The position numbers and the translations under genes were made by a program. From Palleronia sp. LCG004 (lineage in GTDB: Bacteria; Pseudomonadota; Alphaproteobacteria; Rhodobacterales; Rhodobacteraceae): 64,000 nt of DNA. Each line of letters starts with the position of its first letter. Within the stretch, counting starts at the first letter, position 1. The stretch is taken from NCBI RefSeq assembly GCF_032931615.1, contig NZ_CP136759.1, positions 2,890,086 through 2,954,085 of the forward strand, given 5' to 3'. This document shows, one piece after another, positions 60,565 to 64,000 of the stretch. Under the pieces are notes generated by a model that did no database searches, was not told the origin of the DNA, and saw nothing but the letters and a program-made list of their open reading frames with translations.

Positions 60565-61317
60565 CTAGAGCTTCCAGCCGGAATGCAGCGCGGCGATTCC
60601 CATCGAGAGGTTCCGGTAGCGGACCTGGTCGAAGCCCGCCTCTCGGATCATGCCCGCAAAGGTTTCCTGATCGGGAAATCGGCGGATCGATTCGACGAGG
60701 TACTGATAGCTGTCGCGGTCGCCCGCGATGATCTGGCCCATCCGCGGGATGACGTTGAACGAGTAGAGGTCGTAGATCCGCTGCATCATGTCGTTCGGGA
60801 TCTGCGAGAATTCGAGCACCATGAGCCGCCCGCCGGGCCTGAGCACGCGATAGGCCTCGGAAAGCGCATCGGCGATGCGGGTGACGTTCCTGATGCCGAA
60901 GCTGATCGTGTAGGTGTCGAAGCTGCGATCGTCGAACGGCAGCGCCATGGCGTCGCCCACGATCCAGTCGAGCCGCTCGCCCATCCGTTCGGCTTCGGCG
61001 CGCTTGCGGCCCTCGATGAGCATCGGCTCGGTGAGGTCGAGCACCACGGCCGAAGCCTGGGGCGCGCGCTTGAGGAACCGGAACGCGACATCGCCGGTGC
61101 CGCCCGCCACGTCGAGGAGGCGCTGGCCGGGACGAGGCGCGAGCCAGTCCATCATCGCATCCTTCCAGAGGCGATGGATGCCGCCCGACATCACGTCGTT
61201 CATCACGTCGTAGCGCGACGCCACCGACGAGAAGACGCCATGCACGCGGCCGGCCTTCTCGGCCTCCCGTACGGTCTGATAGCCGAAATGGGTGGTCGTC
61301 TCGCCGCTCTCGTCCAT
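60565..61317 (-). CDS. ubiE: Demethylmenaquinone/2-polyprenyl-6-methoxy-benzoquinol methyltransferase
   Basis: 250 residues. UbiE signatures: [25 protein letters not shown] at about 30-52, the SAM site [20 protein letters not shown], and [20 protein letters not shown] with the end [16 protein letters not shown]-methylates the quinone ring. First gene of a ubiE-ubiB pair, divergent from mutM across 84 bp which hold an 18-bp palindrome. Confidence 0.96.
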   Translation of the reverse strand: MDESGETTTHFGYQTVREAEKAGRVHGVFSSVASRYDVMNDVMSGGIHRLWKDAMMDWLAPRPGQRLLDVAGGTGDVAFRFLKRAPQASAVVLDLTEPMLIEGRKRAEAERMGERLDWIVGDAMALPFDDRSFDTYTISFGIRNVTRIADALSEAYRVLRPGGRLMVLEFSQIPNDMMQRIYDLYSFNVIPRMGQIIAGDRDSYQYLVESIRRFPDQETFAGMIREAGFDQVRYRNLSMGIAALHSGWKL

Positions 61318-61362
61318 GTGCCGTCCTTCCGGGGGATGCGTGACTTGTCATGTAACGCCCTT

Positions 61363-61380
61363 GTCTCGATATATCGAGAC
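61363..61380. promoter_or_regulatory. 18-bp perfect palindrome between ubiE and mutM
   Basis: GTCTCGATA/TATCGAGAC is fully symmetric. It is 45 bp from the ubiE ATG and 21 bp from the mutM ATG, a typical place for an operator shared by divergent genes. The binding protein is not identifiable from the sequence. Confidence 0.55.
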
Positions 61381-61401
61381 GCCTGCCCGGAGAAAGCCTC
61401 T

Positions 61402-62253
61402 ATGCCAGAATTGCCCGAAGTCGAGACAGTCCGTCGCGGGCTCGAACCCGCCATGGCGGGAGAGGTCATCGCACGGGCCGAGATCCGGCGGCCGGACCTG
61501 CGCTGGCCGTTCCCCGAGGGAATGGCCGAACGGCTGGCGGGTGCGCGCATCGACACGCTGGGGCGACGGTCGAAATACCTGCTTCTGCATCTCGACCGGG
61601 GCGAGACGCTGATCGTCCATCTCGGCATGTCGGGCCGCATGGTCGTCGAGGAGACGCAGCTGGGGAGGTTTCGCCGCGAAACCTCCCGGCTCGAACGGCA
61701 CGATCACGTCGTGCTGCACATGGCATCGGGCACGCGCGTCGTCTTCAACGATCCGCGCCGCTTCGGAGCGATGGACCTGATCGCGACGGAACGCCTCGCG
61801 GAGCATTGGCTGCTGTCGCGGCTCGGGCCCGAGCCGCTCGGCAACGCCTTCGACGAGGACCACCTCGTCGCGGCGTTCCGCGGCCGCATGACGCCGGTGA
61901 AATCCGCGCTTCTCGACCAGAGAATCGTCGCGGGGCTCGGCAACATCTATGTCTGCGAGGCGCTGCACCGGGCGCGGATCGCGCCCGCGCGCAAGGCCGG
62001 GCGGATTGCGGCGCACCGCGTCCGCGCCCTCGTCCCGGTGATCCGTGCCACGCTCGACGAGGCGATCGCGGCGGGCGGCTCGTCGCTGCGCGACTACCGG
62101 CAGGCCGATGGCGCGCTCGGATATTTCCAGCACGGCTTTCGGGTCTACGACCGCGAGGGGGTGCCTTGCGTGACCGAGGGGTGCGACGGGATCGTGCAGC
62201 GTTTCACGCAGTCGGGGCGGTCGACTTTTCACTGTCCGCGTTGCCAAAGATAG
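61402..62253 (+). CDS. mutM: Formamidopyrimidine-DNA glycosylase
   Basis: 283 residues. Removes 8-oxoguanine. The catalytic N-terminus [15 protein letters not shown] is intact (Pro2, Glu3), Lys58 is in GRRSKYLLL, the HhH region is [20 protein letters not shown], and the C-terminal zinc finger has CVTEGC and CPRC. Residues 88-96 (within [10 protein letters not shown]) are encoded by the 25-bp palindrome also found at 3749; they fall in a loop that is variable in the family, just before HDHVVLHM. With mutY the window holds both enzymes of the 8-oxoG system. Confidence 0.95.
   Translation: MPELPEVETVRRGLEPAMAGEVIARAEIRRPDLRWPFPEGMAERLAGARIDTLGRRSKYLLLHLDRGETLIVHLGMSGRMVVEETQLGRFRRETSRLERHDHVVLHMASGTRVVFNDPRRFGAMDLIATERLAEHWLLSRLGPEPLGNAFDEDHLVAAFRGRMTPVKSALLDQRIVAGLGNIYVCEALHRARIAPARKAGRIAAHRVRALVPVIRATLDEAIAAGGSSLRDYRQADGALGYFQHGFRVYDREGVPCVTEGCDGIVQRFTQSGRSTFHCPRCQR
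61663..61687. repeat. Palindrome copy inside mutM
   Basis: Arms GGGAGGTTTCGC and GCGAAACCTCCC around one C, perfect over 25 bp. The inner 23 bp are identical to 3749-3771, 58 kb away in the window. It is translated in frame as part of MutM. Confidence 0.85.
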
Positions 62254-62315
62254 CTTGAACGGCGCAGCGCGGCTGTTAAGGCTTTGCCCCTGACGCAACA
62301 GCGAAAGCGATTTAC

Positions 62316-63092
62316 ATGGCCTTCAAGAGCATCGTCGTCGAGATCGACGACCACGTGGCACTGATCCGCCTGAACCGCCCCGACGCGATGAATGCGCTGA
62401 ATGCGGGGCTTCTGGCCGAGCTCGGCCAGGCTCTTGGCGAGGCGGACGAGAACGAGAAGGTCCGCTGCATCGTCATCACCGGATCGGAGAAGGCCTTCGC
62501 GGCCGGTGCCGACATCAAGGAGATGGCCGAGAAGAGCTTCGTCGACGTCTTCGGATCGGACCTCTTCGGGCCCGAGGTCGCCCGGATCGAGGCCTGCCGC
62601 AAACCGATCATCGCGGCCGTCGCGGGATATGCGCTGGGCGGCGGGTGCGAGCTTGCCATGATGTGCGACTTCATCATCGCGGCCGACACGGCCAAGTTCG
62701 GCCAGCCCGAGATCAATCTGGGCGTGGTCGCGGGCATCGGCGGGACGCAGCGCCTGACGCGGTTCGTGGGCAAGTCGAAGGCAATGGAAATGCACCTGAC
62801 CGGCCGCTTCATGGATGCCGAGGAGGCCGAGCGTTCGGGCCTCGTCAGCCGGGTGGTGCCCGCCAAGAAGCTCATGGAAGAGGTGATGGCGACCGCGCAG
62901 AAGATCACCGAGAAATCCATGCTCGCCACGATGGCGGTGAAGGAGGCGGTCAACCGCAGCTACGAGACGACCCTCTCCGAGGGTCTGCTGCACGAAAGGC
63001 GGCTCTTCCAGTCGCTTTTCGCGACCGAGGACCAGACCGAGGGGATGCAGGCCTTCCTCGAGAAGCGCGAAGCACAGTTCCGCGACAAATAG
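62316..63092 (+). CDS. Enoyl-CoA hydratase
   Basis: 258 residues, the normal crotonase length. Features: [20 protein letters not shown], the oxyanion loop [16 protein letters not shown], and [20 protein letters not shown] with the catalytic glutamates in GCELAM and [20 protein letters not shown]. Hydrates 2-enoyl-CoA in fatty acid degradation. Followed by rpsT after 157 bp; this neighbour is frequent in Rhodobacteraceae. Confidence 0.94.
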   Translation: MAFKSIVVEIDDHVALIRLNRPDAMNALNAGLLAELGQALGEADENEKVRCIVITGSEKAFAAGADIKEMAEKSFVDVFGSDLFGPEVARIEACRKPIIAAVAGYALGGGCELAMMCDFIIAADTAKFGQPEINLGVVAGIGGTQRLTRFVGKSKAMEMHLTGRFMDAEEAERSGLVSRVVPAKKLMEEVMATAQKITEKSMLATMAVKEAVNRSYETTLSEGLLHERRLFQSLFATEDQTEGMQAFLEKREAQFRDK

Positions 63093-63193
63093 ATCGCGCC
63101 GGGCTCTTTACCGGGCGGGGGAATTCGCCTAAAGGGCACTTCTACATGCGCGTGAGACCCGCCAAGGTCGGATCGTCCCGTCGAGTGACGGGG

Positions 63194-63238
63194 CTTCGGG
63201 TCGTTCCGCGCGACAACGCATTTCGAGACGACCCGAAG
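63194..63238 (+). promoter_or_regulatory. Leader inverted repeat over the rpsT ribosome site
   Basis: Arms CTTCGGGTCGT (63194-63204) and ACGACCCGAAG (63228-63238) are perfect complements with a 23-nt loop. The 3' arm runs into the GAAGGAAGG ribosome site of rpsT. Translation of S20 is autoregulated in E. coli; a similar structural control is inferred here. Confidence 0.5.
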
Positions 63239-63249
63239 GAAGGTACAGC

Positions 63250-63513
63250 ATGGCGAATACGATCCAGTCGAAGAAGCGCGCACGGCAGAACGTCAAGCGT
63301 TACGACATCAACAAGGCGCGCCGCTCGCGCATCCGCACGTTCCTGCGTCGCGTCGAAGAGGCGATCGCGTCGGGCGACAAGGAAGCCGCGACGACGGCCC
63401 TGAGACTCGCGCAGCCCGAGCTCATGCGTGGCGTGACGAAGGGCGTGTTCCACCAGAACACCGCGTCGCGGAAAATGTCGCGTCTGGCCTCCCGCGTGAA
63501 GGCGCTCGGCTGA
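63250..63513 (+). CDS. rpsT: 30S ribosomal protein S20
   Basis: 87 residues. [20 protein letters not shown] and [40 protein letters not shown] are the S20 signature. Preceded by GGAAGG, followed by a standard terminator. In many relatives dnaA is the next gene; the sequence beyond does not look like dnaA here. Confidence 0.97.
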   Translation: MANTIQSKKRARQNVKRYDINKARRSRIRTFLRRVEEAIASGDKEAATTALRLAQPELMRGVTKGVFHQNTASRKMSRLASRVKALG

Positions 63514-63547
63514 GCGTCTTGCGGCTCAAAAAACCGATCATGAAACA

Positions 63548-63570
63548 GGCACGCTCAGGCGTGCCTTTTT
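63548..63570 (+). terminator. Rho-independent terminator of rpsT
   Basis: GGCACGC-TCAG-GCGTGCC followed by TTTTT. Lies 35 bp after the rpsT stop. Textbook form. Confidence 0.92.
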
Positions 63571-63890
63571 CGTTCTCGTCTGCCTGTCGAGGTAGATTTG
63601 AGACAAAGAGATTCGCGCAAAAATAGAATTCACGTCCTTTCAAAGGGCTAAAGGATTCGGGCCCGACTATCCCCGAGTCAATCCCGATTGAGCAGTTGCG
63701 GCGGTCCGAACCGGCTTGCTAACTTGGCCCTGCGATTCACGATCTGGGGGGGCATGAGGTGGCGTAAGCCGTCCGGAGCAAGGGACACGACTTAACAAAC
63801 CCGCTCTGGAAACCTACTGTCGAAACGGCCGTCCGACGCCTTTTTTAGCACCGCTTTGGTGCGGCGTCGCGGAAGGGCCAGTCGACAGGC
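63571..63890. other. 320-bp non-coding stretch after rpsT
   Basis: No convincing gene on either strand. The first 90 bases are AT-richer (around AAAATAGAATTC), then comes ordinary GC-rich sequence, and from 63817 a large imperfect inverted repeat. No DnaA boxes of the TTATCCACA type were seen, so an origin is not supported. Confidence 0.6.
63817..63888. repeat. Large imperfect inverted repeat in front of the last gene
   Basis: Nested complementary pairs in order: CTGTCGA (63817) with TCGACAG (63882), GGCC with GGCC, CGACGCC with GGCGTCG, and GCACC with GGTGC around GCTTT. A TTTTTTA bulge sits on the left side. The structure contains GGAAGGG, the only plausible ribosome site for the ATG at 63891 or 63897. 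Confidence 0.6.
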
Positions 63891-64000
63891 ATGTCCATGA
63901 CAAAATTCGCGAGAGAACTGTTGGCCCGACATTCGTCGGACCCGGTGACGCTCGTGCAATACATGCCTTGGGGCAGTCTCGGCCGTTTCACGATGCGGGC
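63891..64000 (+). CDS. Start of an unidentified gene (cut by window edge)
   Basis: An open frame from ATG 63891 or ATG 63897 runs to the edge, about 36 codons: MSMTKFARELLARHSSDPVT followed by LVQYMPWGSLGRFTMR. It does not match the beginning of DnaA, expected here by synteny. The family is not recognisable from this fragment. It could also be non-coding. Confidence 0.4.
   Translation, partial: MSMTKFARELLARHSSDPVTLVQYMPWGSLGRFTMR

Noticed and set aside
63700..63845. Small RNA gene ending in GACGCCTTTTTT
   Set aside because: The T-run is better explained as a bulge in the large inverted repeat; no known RNA family (6S, SRP, tmRNA, RNase P) fits.
63571..64000. dnaA and a replication origin after rpsT
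   Set aside because: The frame at 63891 does not start like DnaA and no DnaA boxes were seen.

Overview
The window is GC-rich DNA from an aerobic anoxygenic phototrophic alphaproteobacterium of the Rhodobacteraceae (Roseobacter type). The reasons are a bchFNBHLM-lhaA-puhABC-acsF-puhE-hemA-cycA photosynthesis block under ppaA/ppsR, an alphaproteobacterial flagellar locus with flaF/flbT and one short flagellin, and a characteristic set of housekeeping neighbours (kdtA-like/lpxK, mutY, ubiE/ubiB, mutM, rpsT). The species cannot be named from the sequence. No tRNA, rRNA, CRISPR array or insertion sequence was seen.

Layout. 1-4.6 kb is an accessory stretch: an Old Yellow Enzyme-family oxidoreductase cut by the window edge, a TetR regulator, and a deoR-MFS transporter pair. 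3.8-10.8 kb holds cysQ-like, pmbA, DUF4170, kdtA-like, lpxK, a DsbA-like thioredoxin, a DciA-like protein and mutY. After an NADP-dependent oxidoreductase come ppsR and ppaA (minus strand). Divergent from them is the long plus-strand photosynthesis operon, 14.3-30.4 kb: Mg-chelatase BchH, dark-operative protochlorophyllide reductase BchNBL, methyltransferase BchM, hydratase BchF, the aerobic cyclase AcsF, reaction-centre H subunit and its assembly factors, ALA synthase and a cytochrome c. Two PpsR-type sites (TGT-N12-ACA) lie in the ppaA/bchF gap. puf, crt and the remaining bch genes are not here, so this is one half of a split photosynthesis cluster.

A terminator at 30.46 kb separates it from the flagellar locus (30.5-59 kb). 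This carries fliF-H-N-P (minus), fliL-hypothetical-motE-like-motA-secreted protein-flhA-fliR-flhB-fliJ-like (plus), flgBC-fliE-fliQ-flgFGAH-fliL2 (minus), fliI (plus), fliC-flaF-flbT-DUF1217 (minus), flgN/flgJ-like (minus) and fliK-flgD (plus). fliG, fliM, motB, flgE, flgI, flgK and flgL are absent. A four-gene cassette matching the E. coli ynjB-C-D transporter plus ynjF sits inside the locus at 51.8-55.9 kb. The window ends with ubiB-ubiE, mutM, an enoyl-CoA hydratase, rpsT and an unidentified gene start preceded by a large inverted repeat.

The most notable structural observations are these. Three gaps of the bch operon are each exactly spanned by a mini-ORF overlapping the upstream stop and the downstream start. 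A dispersed ~25-bp repeat occurs in two of those gaps and also inside bchB. A second palindrome is shared by an intergenic site and the mutM coding region. Several leader hairpins sit over ribosome binding sites (ynjF, rpsT, the last gene).
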